NCBI RefSeq assembly: GCF_029407905.1
Contig: NC_073643.1
Location: 38,908,501-38,972,500 of the forward strand
Source of the DNA: Bubalus kerabau
Lineage: Eukaryota > Chordata > Mammalia > Artiodactyla > Bovidae
Length of the DNA stretch: 64,000 nucleotides
Reading direction: 5' to 3'
The position numbers were made by a program, and so were the translations under genes. Position 1 is the stretch's first letter. Every line of letters begins with the position of its first letter. Of this stretch, positions 11,593 to 22,905 are shown piece by piece. The notes under the pieces are model-generated. The model worked only from the letters and a program-made list of their open reading frames with translations. It was not told the origin of the DNA and searched no databases.

Positions 11593-11804
11593 CTCCCCAA
11601 TGGCTCAGCAAGTAAAGAATCCACCTGCAGTGCAGGAGACTCAGGAGACCCGGGCTCCATCCCTGGGTCGGGAAGATCCCATGGAGAAGGAAATGGCAAC
11701 CCACTCCAGAATTCTTGCTTGGAGAATCCCATGGACAGAGGAGTCTGACAGGCTACAGTTCATGGGGTCTCAAACAGTTGGACAGGACTGAGCATGCACA
11801 CAGA
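11593..11804 (+). mobile_element. Ruminant BovA/Bov-tA-type SINE
   Basis: Forward SINE with tRNA-like head, 'ggctcagcaagtaaagaatcc', core and 'ggacaggactgagc' tail. A perfect 14-bp target-site duplication, aagtaaataaagga, lies at 11579-11592 and 11805-11818, so the insertion is comparatively young. An alternating CA/TG tract lies upstream at about 11513-11560. Confidence 0.9.
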
Positions 11805-12045
11805 AAGTAAATAAAGGAGAAAATAACCAGGATAATAAATGTGAACTGGCTCTGCCCTGGTGTTTAGGAGAGAATCCGTGGGGACTGTGGAAAACTAGAG
11901 ACTGTCCCAGGGAGGAGGGCTGCCTGTTCAACTCTAGCTGATCTCTGCTTCTTGGGGACCTGAGCTCAAGGTGGCCAGATCTTCAGAGTCCTTTTTTTGT
12001 TTTACTTTTTTTTTTTTTTAAGAGAAGATGTTGTTCAGATGTTGG

Positions 12046-12266
12046 GTTGGCATACCACAACCTGCAGATGAAATTCAGCCCAGCACCTGTTTCCATAAAG
12101 TTTTATTGGGAGATAGCCAAACCCTTCTGCTTACAGGGTGTTAGCTTAATGGCTGCAGCAGCAGAGTTGATTAACTGTAGAGTCAGGGACGATAGGGTTG
12201 TCAGAACCTCCATACTTTCTACTTGGCCCCTTATAGACAGAGTCTCCTGACCTCTGGTATAGACTT
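12046..12266 (+). mobile_element. Ancient hAT-like non-autonomous element, copy 1
   Basis: Forward copy of a mammal-wide element recognised by 'taaagttttattgggagatagcc' and related blocks. Other copies lie reversed at 19205-19428 and 63086-63316. The family name is not certain to me; the termini resemble hAT elements. Confidence 0.55.
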
Positions 12267-12369
12267 AATTAAACCCTCATGTGGGCCAATTGCCATGTCT
12301 ATACATCTAGCCTGCCATCTTGGACCCTCAGAGGCCTCTCTTACCCTTGCTCACTCCTTCTTCTTTTTG

Positions 12370-12783
12370 TGAGAGTTGGATTATAAAGGAAGCTGAGCGC
12401 CAAAGAATTGATGCCTTTGAACTGTGGTGTTGGAGAAGACTCTTGAGAGTCCCTTGGACTTCAAGGAGATCAAACCAGTCCATCCTAAAGGAAATCAGTC
12501 CTAAATATTCATTGGAAGCACTAATGCTGAAGCTGAAACTCCAGTACTTTGGCCACCTGATGCGAAGAACTGACTCATCTGAAAAGACCCTGATGCTGAG
12601 AAAGATTGAAGGCAGGAGGAGAAGGGGACAACAGAGGATGAGATGGTTGGATGGCATCACCGACTGAATAGACATGAGTTTGAGTAAATTCTGGGAGTTG
12701 GTGATGGACAGGGAGGCCTGGCGTGCTGCAGTCCACGGGGTCGCAAGGAGTTGGACAGGACTGAGCAACTGAACTGAACTGAG
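12370..12783 (+). mobile_element. BovB LINE 3' end, forward
   Basis: The last coding stretch of BovB ('EAERQRIDAFELWCWRRLL' through 'RRRRGQQRMRWLDGITD') is in frame from about 12380 to a stop at 12665. It is followed by the 3' UTR and the 'gaactgaactgag' end. It overlaps in content with the reversed BovB at 9889-10800 but is an independent insertion with its own truncation point. Confidence 0.9.
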
Positions 12784-13257
12784 CAGTTCCTAGCGATCAC
12801 TTAGACCCCTGGATCTCATACTTACAGCCCACTTTCAGACTCCTTTGGAGGAGTCTGAAACACTGGGCTGAACAGGCTCCATCTCCAGATTCAGCAGGTC
12901 TGGGTAGGGACTGACACTCTTCCTGGTCCATGAGTACCCTGGGGAAGCTGGTACTGCTAGTCTGAGGTCACGCTTTGAGAACCAAGAATTCAGACATGCC
13001 ATGCTGTTGGGGAGGGCCCAGTACTCCTGGTCTTCAAGCAGGAGATGGAGTTGACCAAGGGAGATGAATGAAGTCTCGAGAACCCCTAAGAAAGACTGAG
13101 CATCTGCATGGCCCAGACAGGGATGGAATGAGTTCTCTGGAGTCTCAGAGTTTTGGAGTTGCTCTGTTTCCTCAATTAGAAGAGCATCCCTTGGAATTCA
13201 TCCAGACCCAGCTCCCTTAGCCTGAAAGGAGGCTCTAATTGTATGAAAAGTGTTCAG
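12784..13257. other. Unique non-coding sequence
   Basis: No exon or repeat recognised. A local inverted repeat around 'cagactcctttggaggagtctg' (12838-12860) is the only structure. Confidence 0.35.
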
Positions 13258-13259
13258 TA

Positions 13260-13712
13260 CAGGGAGACCTGGTTTGATTGCACTTTGTTGGGCTTAGCAG
13301 ATACTGTGTTTCTTACAAAGTGAAGGTTTGTGGGTACCCTGCCTTGCGCAAGTCTGTCATTTTTCCAACAGCATTTGCTCATTTCGGGTCTCTGTGGGTC
13401 ACATTTTGGCAATTCTTGCAATATTTCAGGCTTTTTCATTGTTATTACATCTGTTATGGTGATCTGTGATCAGTGATCTTTGATGTTACTGTAAAGGTTA
13501 GGATTCACTAAAGACCCGGATAATGGGTAGCATTTTTTGCAATAAGTATTTTGCAGGTATATGCATTTTTTTAGACATACCATTGCACACTTAGTAGACT
13601 ACAGTGTAGTGTGAACATAACTGTGCATTGAGAGACCAAAAAACTCATGTGACTTGCTTTGTTAGGATATCCCCTCTATTGCAGTAGTCTGGAATGGAGC
13701 CTGCATCACTGT
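13260..13712 (+). mobile_element. Tigger1-type mariner element, internally deleted
   Basis: The left part matches the 5' end of Tigger1 ('gaaggtttgtgg', 'catttttccaacagcat', 'ctgttatggtgatctgtgatc'). The right part matches its 3' end ('gcacacttagtagactacagt', 'gagagaccaaaaaactcatgtgact'). The transposase interior is gone. A TA dinucleotide precedes the left terminus at 13258-13259. Confidence 0.85.
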
Positions 13713-14814
13713 CATGAAGAGAGGCTGTGGCTCACTAATCCAGTGTTCATGACATTCGTGAGAAGCACAGGAACTTGTCCATTAGTCCTGGAGTACCTTG
13801 TTTCTCCAGCCACTCCCCTTGACCTGTCACTTTCTTAGTGGTATAATTGCGTGCCCCCATACCTGGCCACACCCTGGGCCCATTATATTTAGATCACCCA
13901 AAACCTAGGATGCATAGAATGAGAAGAGTTAGATGAAGGCTGGCAGTTACTAGTGATTTTGATTTCAACAAGCTTCAGTTTCTGTATCTGTGGTAAAGGA
14001 ATATTGATATAACTTTGAAGGGTTGTCAGGAAGGTTCAGTGAGATGATGTGTGTGTGTGTAGTAAGTGTTACCTATAAATCTGGCTTATAGTCTCTCCAC
14101 TAATGCTGAGAGCCATCACCTTGGACATCCCAAAGGACTTCTGACCTTTGGAGTGTCTGTGGGTACCACCTGGTATCTTTGATTCGGCTTTGCCAGAGCA
14201 TCCCTCCAAGAGGGATCCCCGTTTTCTCGGGGCAGCTGTCTCCATCTAATCACTGACTGACCGTGACCTTCTTTCATTCTTCATGTTTCTGATTGCCAGT
14301 AATAAAGCTCTCCTCCTTGCCACTAGCTGAACGCCTCTTCTCTGCTTCTTTCTGCATGGGCTCCTAGCAGCCCTTCTTTCCACAACTGCCCCAGCTGTGG
14401 AGAGCCAAGCACCAAAGACTCTGCCAGCCTCGGCCCCAGCAGGGCTCCACGCGTGCCATTTAAGGGAAGAGGAATGTGGCTCCTGCCAGATGAGTCAGGG
14501 GCTGCTACCGCAGAGCAGGGGTGCTAAATAATTCACCACAGCAGCCTGCTCTGACATCCATCTGGGCCTGTCCCCTTGTGACCCTGGAGACGCACCAGCA
14601 GGGTTCCTGCTTGCACTGGTGTCCCGGAGAGCAGGCAGAATAAACAAAGCAGCAGGCAAACCGCCCTGGCTGTCAGTGGCTCTGCGGGCCTCAGAGTCAG
14701 GGAAGAAGGCAGGCAGGGTTGGGGGGCGCTGATCTCAGGGTGCTGACGGCCACTCCAGTCAGAGAGCTTGGGATGGTGCCTCACTGTCCTGACTCTAGTA
14801 CATTTGCACTCAGA
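13713..14814. other. Mostly unique sequence with one MIR remnant
   Basis: A forward MIR-like stretch at about 13930-14070 includes a short GT run. The rest, including the GC-richer 14400-14760, shows no exon that I can support. Confidence 0.4.
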
Positions 14815-14985
14815 CTCCGTTAATGTTTTTTAAGAACCTGCTCTGTGCTTGGTAATTTTGCCTGTATTATCTTGTGTAATCCAGAAAGTTTCATGAGGCA
14901 GCAACTATCGGATGAAGCTCATGAGAAAAAGCTAGTAATAAGGTGCAGAGTCAGGGTTTGACCTTGGACATACCCCACCTATCAC
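14815..14985 (-). mobile_element. MIR SINE
   Basis: Reverse MIR: 'cctgctctgtgcttgg' followed by the degraded 'gaggaaactgaggc' region and 'gcagagtcagggtttga'. Ancient. Confidence 0.55.
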
Positions 14986-15584
14986 TCAGAGGTTCCTGGC
15001 CATCAGGGACATTTCTCTCTCCTCCAGACAGTGGTTCTCCTGGAGTTCAGACTCCCACATGTTAGGCCAAACATTACCCATTTCTCTGAAGTGACACAGG
15101 TTATGGTGGATAAGTAAACCTCTACCATTGCTTGTTTTGGCTGGAAATTCGAGTTCAGGTGTATTTTGTTTGTTTTTGTAGTTTGAACTTAGTGTTGGCT
15201 TGGTCCTCTGCTGGCTAGGAGATGGTGTTCACAGTTGAGGGCCTTGTCCCATGAACTTCCTCCCTGAGAGAATGTGAGGGTCTTCAGGCAAGATTCCCAG
15301 GTTCTCCTCCAGGGCCTCATTGAGCCTGGAGAATAGTGGAAGAATGGGAGCACAGGCCTGGAGGAGTAGAATGATGAATTGGAACAGAACCAGATGCTGG
15401 TGAGGCTTTTTCTCAGCTCAGCATGTCAGGAAGACTTGGTTCTGCAACTCTAAGAAGGTAATTTTGCATAATACATCACACGAAAAATCGACCTTCCTAG
15501 CCACTCTCATTAAATGCACAGTTCACCTCAGTGTGATAGCTGGGCAGGTCTCCGATTTCTGTTTTACAGTTGATAATATTAGTA
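14986..15584. other. Unique non-coding sequence
   Basis: Nothing recognised as exon or repeat. Confidence 0.35.
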
Positions 15585-15830
15585 CCTAACACTTACCGAG
15601 TGTTCCTGGTGTGTCTGAAGCAGTGCAGAATGCCTTGCAAAGATTGTTTGAACTCCTATAACAAGAAAAGAGATTACAATCAGTTCTCACCATTTATTCA
15701 CATTTTTCCAAGAAGGCTTCTAAAGAACCGAGAGTTTAAGTAATTTCCCAGTGGCATATAGACCACAAGAGCCAGAGCCCAGAATCAAACACAGACTTCC
15801 TGATTCCATTTCCAGGACTAGTCCCATTAT
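15585..15830 (-). mobile_element. MIR SINE
   Basis: Reverse MIR: 'cctaacacttaccgagtgttcctgg', then 'agagtttaagtaatttccc' and 'agagcccagaatcaaacac'. Ancient. Confidence 0.55.
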
Positions 15831-16159
15831 AGTAGGACTTTCTTTCAAACCAAGATAAATTAGATGCCCTTTATAGCGAGCTATTTATAGATGTTAAAGA
15901 ATATTTAAGATGAAAAGGAGCAGGGGTGGAATCCAGCACAGAGGGTTGAGAGATATGCATGCCACATCTGTACTTCTCAGCCTTTCGTCTCCATCAGTCA
16001 TCTGCCTGACAACAGTCACAGGTGTGACAGTCTCCCAGGGCTGTGATCAGCTTCTGAGGAAACTGCAAAAAAAAAAAAAAATGTTATATGGAAATATAAG
16101 ACTGTGGTTATCCATAACTGTCACAACCATGAATGAATCATCAGCTGTGGCAATTTACA

Positions 16160-16372
16160 GTTGGCCATGGCATCGCTCAGTGGTAAAGAATCCACCTGCC
16201 AATGCAGGAGATGCGGGTTTGACCCCTGGTTGGGGAAAATTCCCTGGAGGAGGACACGGCAATCCACTCCAGTGTTCTTACTTGGGAAATCCCATGCCAT
16301 AGCGGCCTGGCAGGCTACAGCCCATGGGATTGCAAAGAGTTGGACATGGCTGAGTGACTGAACAACAACAGC
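16160..16372 (+). mobile_element. Ruminant BovA/Bov-tA-type SINE
   Basis: Forward SINE: 'ggtaaagaatccacctgcc', 'caatccactccagtgttctt', 'gagttggacatggctgag', ending in an AAC-rich tail. A 17-base A-rich tract lies upstream near 16066-16082. Confidence 0.9.
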
Positions 16373-16404
16373 TTGACATGCATAAGACAGGTCTCTGGTC
16401 ATGG

Positions 16405-16644
16405 GCATTCCATTCATTCCACCTGTATTTACTGAAGGCCTACTATGTGCCAGGCACTGTTCCAGACTCTGATGTTAGGGCACTGAGCAAAAATGACAAA
16501 ACTCTGTCTCCAGCCCGCACCTCCCCTCCCCGACCACCACCACTGCAGCATGGAGCTTACATTCTAGGGCTTGGGAGGGAATCAGGCCATATAGCAACAT
16601 ACACAAGTAAAATGTGTAGTGATTTCAGAGTGTTAAGTGCTGGA
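16405..16644 (-). mobile_element. L2-like ancient LINE, 3' portion (left half of split element)
   Basis: Reversed L2-type 3' end: 'tactgaaggcctactatgtg', 'gagcttacattctag'. The element resumes at 18626, where 'gctaagtgctatggagaaa' continues the text broken here near 'gtgttaagtgctgg'. The old L1 between them therefore inserted into it. Confidence 0.6.
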
Positions 16645-18625
16645 AATTAACTTCAGAATGGCAGTGTGAGGAGTATGGCAGACCCTTTAAATTGATCAGA
16701 GAAATGGTTGTTTGACTGCTGTAAATTATTTGTTTTTAAAAAACACAGAAAAACAAGCATTTATGGTTTTGAAAAACTGTTCCAAGTGTATGCAGCAAAT
16801 GGAGAAACAACTATTCAAGAAAATCTGCTAAATCTTGGGAAGAACAGAGAGTGTGTGACATGTGAGCCTTGACCCTTTCATCTTGCCTGTTGTCCCCCAC
16901 ACAGATCAGTGTGATGGAAACTCTGCTCTGAAAATAACGCAGCCAGGAAGGTGGGACTCCATCTCCCCTAGATTCCAGTGAGAGGGAAAACCTCAAAAAC
17001 TGGCAGCACCGCGCTCCTGCACAGGAGCCCTGCTTTAGTCAGATCAGATTGTGGAGCAATTTATGCCTCAGGGTATTGCTGAAAACAGTAGAACAATCAG
17101 AGAGCAATTAGCGGAGGCTAATAGCTGGGTGTGATACCAATAAATACAGACCAGAGGCAGGTGCTCAGGGAGACTGTGCTCATGCCCTCTGAGGAGCAAC
17201 ATCAGAGGCTGCACACTGCAGGGAAACAGACTTCACTCAACTTGACTAGCCAGTCACTAGACAAATAAGCAAATAGCAACAAGGTCCTGGAAAAAGGGAG
17301 AGGGAGTCAGTGTTCAGAGTTGCTCCAGTGTATTATCTAAAATGTTCAGCTCTCAAAAACATATCATGAGTCATCCAAAGAAACATAAAGTGTGATCCAT
17401 AGACAGGAGAAAAAGAAGGCAAAAGAAACTGTCTGTGAGGGGATATAAATGCCAGATTTACCAAAGACTTCAAAGCAGCTATTAAAATATGTTCAAAGAA
17501 CTATAAGAAACTATATCTAAAGAATTAAAGGCAAGCATGGTTACAGTGTCTTATCAAATAGAGAATATCAGTAAAGAGTTTTAAAAGAATTATTTTAAAA
17601 TGGAAATTTTAAAGAGTATAATAACAGAAATGAAAAATTCACCAGCAGATTTAATGTGGAGAGAGAATCTGCAAACTGGAAGATGAATCAGTAAAAAGAT
17701 TATTCTGTCTGCAGAGTAGGGAGAAAAGAAGAAAAGAATGAGGGGGGAAAAGCAGAATCTTTGAGAAATGTGACATACCTTTAAGTATACTGACATATGC
17801 ATAATGGAACCAGTCAAGGAGGGAACCTTCCCAAATCTGATGCAAAAATATTAGTCCATACATCCAGGAAGCTAATGCACTCCAAGTAAATAAATCAAAA
17901 GACAGCCTCACTGATACCCATCTTAGTAAAAATATTGAAAAGTGAAAAGAAAATCTTGAAAGCAATAGGAAAAAAACAGCCAGTCACATTCAGGGGAACC
18001 CCAGTAGGATTAACAGCTTATTTTGCAATCTTGACAAAGACACTAGTAATAGGTCCTGAAAAGGTTAAACAGAATTACCTACCACATGACTCAGCAACTC
18101 TGTTCCTAAATACATACCCAAGAAAAATGAAAACATAATTGCAAAAACTTGGACACAAATGTTCATGATAGCATTATTGGTACTCGTCAGAAAGTAGAAA
18201 CATCCCAGTGTCCATCAGTTGATGAATGGATGAATAAAATGTATGTTCATACAATGGAATATTATTCATTCATAGAAAAGGAAGGAGGCTCTGGTCTAAG
18301 CTGCAACATGGATGAACCTTGAAAATATCACACTAAATGAAAGAAGCCAGTTACAAAAGGTCACATATTATATGATTCCATTTATATGAAATGTTCAGAA
18401 TAGTTAAATTTCTAGAGACAGAAGGTAGATTAGTGTTTGCCTTGGCCTAGAACCGTGGGGGCGCATGGGGAGTGATACTACTTGCCAAGAGGTTTCTTTC
18501 ATGGTAGGTGGAAAATCTAGAATTATATTCTGATAAGGGTTGCACAACTCTGTGAATATACTAAAACTTATTGAACTGTGTACTTTAAATGAGTGAACTC
18601 TGGTTTATAAATTATCTCAATTAAA
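16645..18625 (+). mobile_element. Old mammalian L1 (L1M class), internally deleted
   Basis: The forward L1 runs from 5' UTR/ORF1-like sequence (for example 'cttcaaagcagctattaaa', 'atgaaaaattcaccagcag') to about 18045. There it jumps to the very end of ORF2 and the 3' UTR ('atggaatattattcattca', 'tgattccatttatatgaaa') and ends near 'aattatctcaatt'. Most of ORF2, including the reverse transcriptase, is missing. All frames are broken. Confidence 0.75.
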
Positions 18626-19895
18626 AAATTGCTTATAAGATTGCTAAGTGCTATGGAGAAACACAAAGCAAGGAAAAGGTTTGGTGGTAGTAGGAAGGTG
18701 GGAGGGGAGACAGTCACTGATAGAATAGGGAGCCCTCACTGAGGTGACATTTTTAAGACTTGAAAAGACAAGAGATGGGCCAGGCTACCATCTGCAAGAA
18801 GAATATTTCAGGCAGAGGGAAGAGCAAGTGCAAAGACCGCTAGGCAGGCATATGCCTGGTATGTTTGGGCACTGGTGTTTGAATGGCAGCAGGGCGGAGA
18901 GTAGCCAGAGGTGGTGTCAGAGAAATCATGGGGCAGAGATCTCAGGGGCCTCATTCTGAGAAGAGCAGCATTGATGGGTTTTGAGTGGAAGTGTAACATG
19001 CTTTCATGTTTGTTTTCAGAGAAACACTATGGTCACGGTTTTGTGCATAGACTGAAAGGGGCAAAAGTAGAGGGGAGAGTTGATGGTGGCTCGCATCTCC
19101 ATCCAGGAGAAAGGTGGTAGTGGCTTGGGGCAGGGTGAGAAGAGTGGAAGTGGTGGAGTGATGTTACATTCTGCCTATGTTTTGAAGGTCGAGCCATCAG
19201 GACTAGTCAAAGGTTATAAAATATTGAGTTTCAGGGGTCAGATAGTAAATATGTCAGGCTTTGCTGGCCAGACACTCTCTGTTGCAACTACTCAGTTCTG
19301 TGGAAGCATGAATGTAGCTGTAGATGATAAATAAATGAATGGGTAACATTATGTTCCAATCGAATGCTGTTTGCAAAAACATGAAACATCCACTTGGCTA
19401 GTGGGATGTGGTTTGCCAACTCCTGGATGAGGTGTCAAGGGCAAGAGGAAGAACAGAGTGAAGGGTGACTTGAAGGTGTTTTCTTTTTAACCAGGAAAGA
19501 TGCAGTTGCCATTCACTGAGATAGTGAATACTGCAGATGGGCAGATTTGCTGGTGGGGGAGGAGGGTGGTATTAAGAGCTGAGATCTGGACTTGTTAAAC
19601 GTGAGAAGCCTTTTAGACATCCAAGTGTAGATGTGACCTTGGCAGGTGGATCCATAAGCCTTGTATTCGTGGAATAAGCATGGCCTGGAGTTGGCCTTGG
19701 AGGTGGTGTTTAAGATCCTGGAGCAGATGAAAGAAGTGAATGTAGATAGAAAAGAGAAGAGGTCTCAGGACTGAGCCCTGAGGTAATCCAGTGTTCAGCT
19801 GTCAGGGAGGTGAAGAAGAACAGCCAGAGGGTAGGAGTAAAACCGGGAGACTGTGACATCCTGGAAGCTAAACTAAGCAAGTCAGAGAGATTCAC
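18626..19895 (-). mobile_element. L2-like ancient LINE (right half of split element)
   Basis: Continues the element at 16405-16644. Recognisable blocks include 'ctcactgaggtgacattt', 'ggcagagggaagagcaagtg', 'gccattcactgagatagtg', 'agacatccaagtgtagatg' and 'gaggtctcaggactgagcc'. A hAT-like element interrupts it at 19205-19428. I recognise this as a very common mammal-wide LINE text; assignment to L2 is probable but not certain. Confidence 0.55.
19205..19428 (-). mobile_element. Ancient hAT-like non-autonomous element, copy 2
   Basis: Reversed copy of the family at 12046-12266: 'aggctttgctggccagaca', 'ctctgttgcaactactcag' and the 'ggtttgccaactcctgg' terminus. It is inserted into the L2-like element. 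Confidence 0.6.
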
Positions 19896-20014
19896 TCCAT
19901 CTTTTCCTTTCCCACTCACAAAATCATGTTGGAATGCACATGAGCAGAGAGATGTTCTTACAGGAATAATCCGAAATCCCTCTAATTTCTAGAGGAGAAA
20001 AATCATTGTCAAAC

Positions 20015-20240
20015 TTGATATTCATTCAGCAAATATTCATTAGCTATCAGGCCACTGGCCACTCTACTGGGTGCTCAGAATAAAATGGTGGGCCAGAAAA
20101 GGCAGGTCCCTGCTCTCAGCAATGTACAGTCTAGTTAGAGACACTAATGAAGTTATCATTGACATTGAACGTGGATGGACCAGAACTACATCCACAGTTG
20201 TAGAATCTATGTAACAGGACATGGGTTCTAATGGAAAGGA
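20015..20240 (-). mobile_element. L2 LINE 3' end
   Basis: Reversed L2 3' end: 'cattcagcaaatattcatta', 'ctactgggtgctcagaata', 'aatgtacagtctagttagag'. Ancient and non-coding. Confidence 0.6.
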
Positions 20241-21475
20241 CACACATCTAAGACAGCAGTACTGTGAGTTTTGTACAGAGGAATTCATCTAATCTGGATG
20301 ACCAGGGAACTGTCTACATTTTTTGTCTGTTTTTAATAGTAAGTTAATCGCAACGTATTGCACCCTTATTGGGACACAGCTGCTTTTTGAAAGGTTGGCT
20401 GAGAACCTTTGAATTAGAGGAAGAAATACGAACTTGATCATCAGACCCAGGACCAAGTCTTAGTCGTGGGTCCTTGTGTCATCCTTTTATCCCTTTTGAA
20501 CCTCAGTGTCCTCGTCTGTACAAGAGAGGATAATCAGAGCTCTGATCTGGGATCAAATGAGAGACTGTGCAAAACGCCTGAGTTATAAATCCTTCCCAGT
20601 GCTTGCAAAAATCAGTATGTCAGTTTACACATCTGTGACACTCTGTGTCCAGGATAATTTTCTCGACAGATCTCTGTTGCCAGGTTGGTATTTTATGAGG
20701 CAGAGTCATTTTTCAGTCTTTTCCAGGGCATCCTCCATTTTCCCAGCATTCTCTCCCAAAAGAAGGATACAGGAGCTTGAGTGCCTGCATTTAGAAAGTG
20801 CTGGAAAAGTGAAGCACTCTTGTATAATTCTTGGTTGTTCTCCCAGCCCTTTACATAGAGAAAATTCAATTTCTTATTCTGCTGTTAAGTGAAAATTAGT
20901 AGTTACAAAAAGCTGCTGTAATAAGTGCAGCTTTCTTTATCTAAAACAAAAGTAATGTTTGCTAGCACACACTGTCACTTTAACAGTATTTTCATGGAAA
21001 TGTGTGATGGTAAGCATGTTTAAATCATTGACGCAGTTTTTAATCTTTTGGGGGAAGGGAGCAGTCTTTCATTTTGATTTGCCCACACTTGCTTGTCCAT
21101 ATTTCTCCTTTTAATTAATGTAATTAAAAGAGGATAAAAGGCTATGTTGAAATTTTGTGCATTAGATTATTGGGATCAAGAATAATTAAAATGTATGAAA
21201 TGTGGCTGGTTCCTGTGTGGTGGAAAAAAAAAAAGAAAAGGAAGACCTCTTTCTTTTTTGGATTTAAAGTGTGTCAGGTTATTTTTCACAAGATGCAGAA
21301 TGTGTCTATGGTCTGAGATGCATTTATGATGATGGAACCTGGTATAAATGGGTGAGAAAAAAGGGGTGCTATCGAGGGGAGTAATTCTTACCTTTATCAT
21401 GAACAGTTTTATCATTTACGGCTGCATTTCTTATTCTTGCTCCCTTCTGTGAAAACCCAGTGGGAAATAATAGTA
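20241..21475. other. Unique AT-rich intronic sequence
   Basis: No recognised transposon over about 1.2 kb, unusual for this window. The part 20890-21190 is rich in homeodomain-type and AT-rich motifs and is a candidate conserved non-coding element. Open frames up to 128 codons near 20506 show no family resemblance. Confidence 0.35.
21108..21130. promoter_or_regulatory. Perfect palindrome with paired TAATTA cores
   Basis: Ten-base arms, cttttaatta and taattaaaag, are exact reverse complements separated by atg. Each arm ends or begins with a homeodomain-type core. A dimeric homeodomain site is the simplest reading; function is inference. Confidence 0.3.
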
Positions 21476-21479
21476 TATC

Positions 21480-21655
21480 CTGTTATATTGTTATATGTGA
21501 AGTGCTTTACAAAGCCCTTCAAAGTAGCTCATCTGTCTCCATTCTATAGATGGAGAAACTGAAACTTAGAAAAGGTGATTGGTTGTTAATTACCAAGGTC
21601 ATGCAGCTAGGAGGTAATAGAGTTGGATTTAGATTCAGGTCTTTTTGTTGGGCTC
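21480..21655 (-). mobile_element. MIR SINE
   Basis: Reverse MIR: 'gaagtgctttacaaagccc', 'atagatggagaaactgaaac', 'aaggtcatgcagctaggagg'. Confidence 0.7.
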
Positions 21656-22074
21656 TTTCAAGGACAATGCCTGCCGCCTGTTGGAGGAGGCAGCTTACTA
21701 TAAGTCTGAATTGGAAAAGTCGTTAGAATCTCTTGAGGAGAATCTGTTTCAGGTATTTCTATTTTATGAAGGCAGTTCCACCTTTGGGTGCCTTGTTTGC
21801 GTTTACCTGCAGTAGAGAAACTCAAGTTGCTTTTTTATTTTCTGTATGCTTACATGGGTTATATGTTGTTGCTTGGAAGTTAATAAAAATCTAAAATATT
21901 TTGTTTTCTCCCTGTTGGGGCAAAACAGATGCAGTTTTGATCTCTAGTATTCATTTAGGACTATTAACAGTTCTTTGCTGTTAAACATACTTTTAATAAG
22001 ACATCGTGGGTTTAGGAGATTGTGTTATGGTTTTTTAAATGAATTTACATGGCAAAAATTAAATTTGACAGCTG
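21656..22074. other. Unique non-coding sequence
   Basis: No exon, RNA gene or repeat recognised. Confidence 0.35.
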
Positions 22075-22465
22075 TGGTAGGCATTGGTAGGACTCCTCAT
22101 AATCTGTTCTTTTCCTCTTTTTTCCGGGTATACAAGTCCCAGTCCCTTTGCAGTTCGATGAGGTCATGGAACTTGTTTGACCAATAGAACTGATGTAATT
22201 CACCTCCAAGCTGAGGCACCTAAAAGCATCTCCAATTGTCTCTTCTTCTTTTGCTGCAACCTAGAAATTATGTGTTGAGATGACAGATACACAGGAAAGA
22301 AGCAGACTGGATCCCCAAGTCGCTGCTTGGAATGGAGGTGCCTGGAGAGGCTCTGGGCCTCCAACCAACTTTGAGTGAAAAATCAGTTTTCTTTGTGTTA
22401 AATAACTGAGATCTATGATTGTTACTGCATAATAGCCTAGCCTATCCCAACTAATGTAACAATTT
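22075..22465. mobile_element. Ancient interspersed repeat, possibly an LTR remnant
   Basis: Text such as 'tttgcagttcgatgaggtcatg', 'gttaaataactgag' and 'taatagcctagcctatccc' belongs to an old mammal-wide repeat that I recognise but cannot name securely. No coding sequence is present. The class could be LTR or DNA element. Confidence 0.4.
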
Positions 22466-22567
22466 TTGGTCAACCTCCTCTTCTTCATTTTGAAAAATTT
22501 ACTGGATTTTGAAATCTAAATGTCTAGAGAACCAATCTTGAGTAGATTATTTAAAGCTATGTAAAAC

Positions 22568-22905
22568 AATCTCTCTCTCTTTATATATAGTGTATATATA
22601 CACTATACACATACATACTATAAAGTTTTAAAAAAGTCTTTAAAAATATATAATAAAGTATGTATTATATACTTAAAATTTATAATATAAATAAGTTTTA
22701 TATACAAAATTATATAACTTGTAAGTTTTAAAGAATAATAAAATATATATTATATACTTAAAGTTTATACTACAAATAAGCTTTATATATGAAGTTATAT
22801 AAATTGCAAGTTATAGTAAGTTTTAAATAATATATTCTTTTAAAATATATAACATAATATATTTATGGTATGTGTATAGATATTAACTATGCATACATAT
22901 CATTT
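22568..22905. repeat. AT-rich tract with a duplicated unit of 85-bp period
   Basis: After a short CT run, the tract is nearly all A/T. A block beginning 'tattatatactta' at 22663 recurs at 22748, and similarity continues through the following 'ataagttttatata' and 'ttgtaagtttta' words. It is therefore an imperfect tandem duplication with 85-bp period. A 22-bp perfect palindrome lies at 22586-22607. Confidence 0.7.

Noticed and set aside
20506..20892. 128-codon open frame on the + strand
   Set aside because: No domain, signal peptide or family resemblance; codon use is unremarkable, no splice sites fit, and frames of this size are expected by chance in 64 kb.
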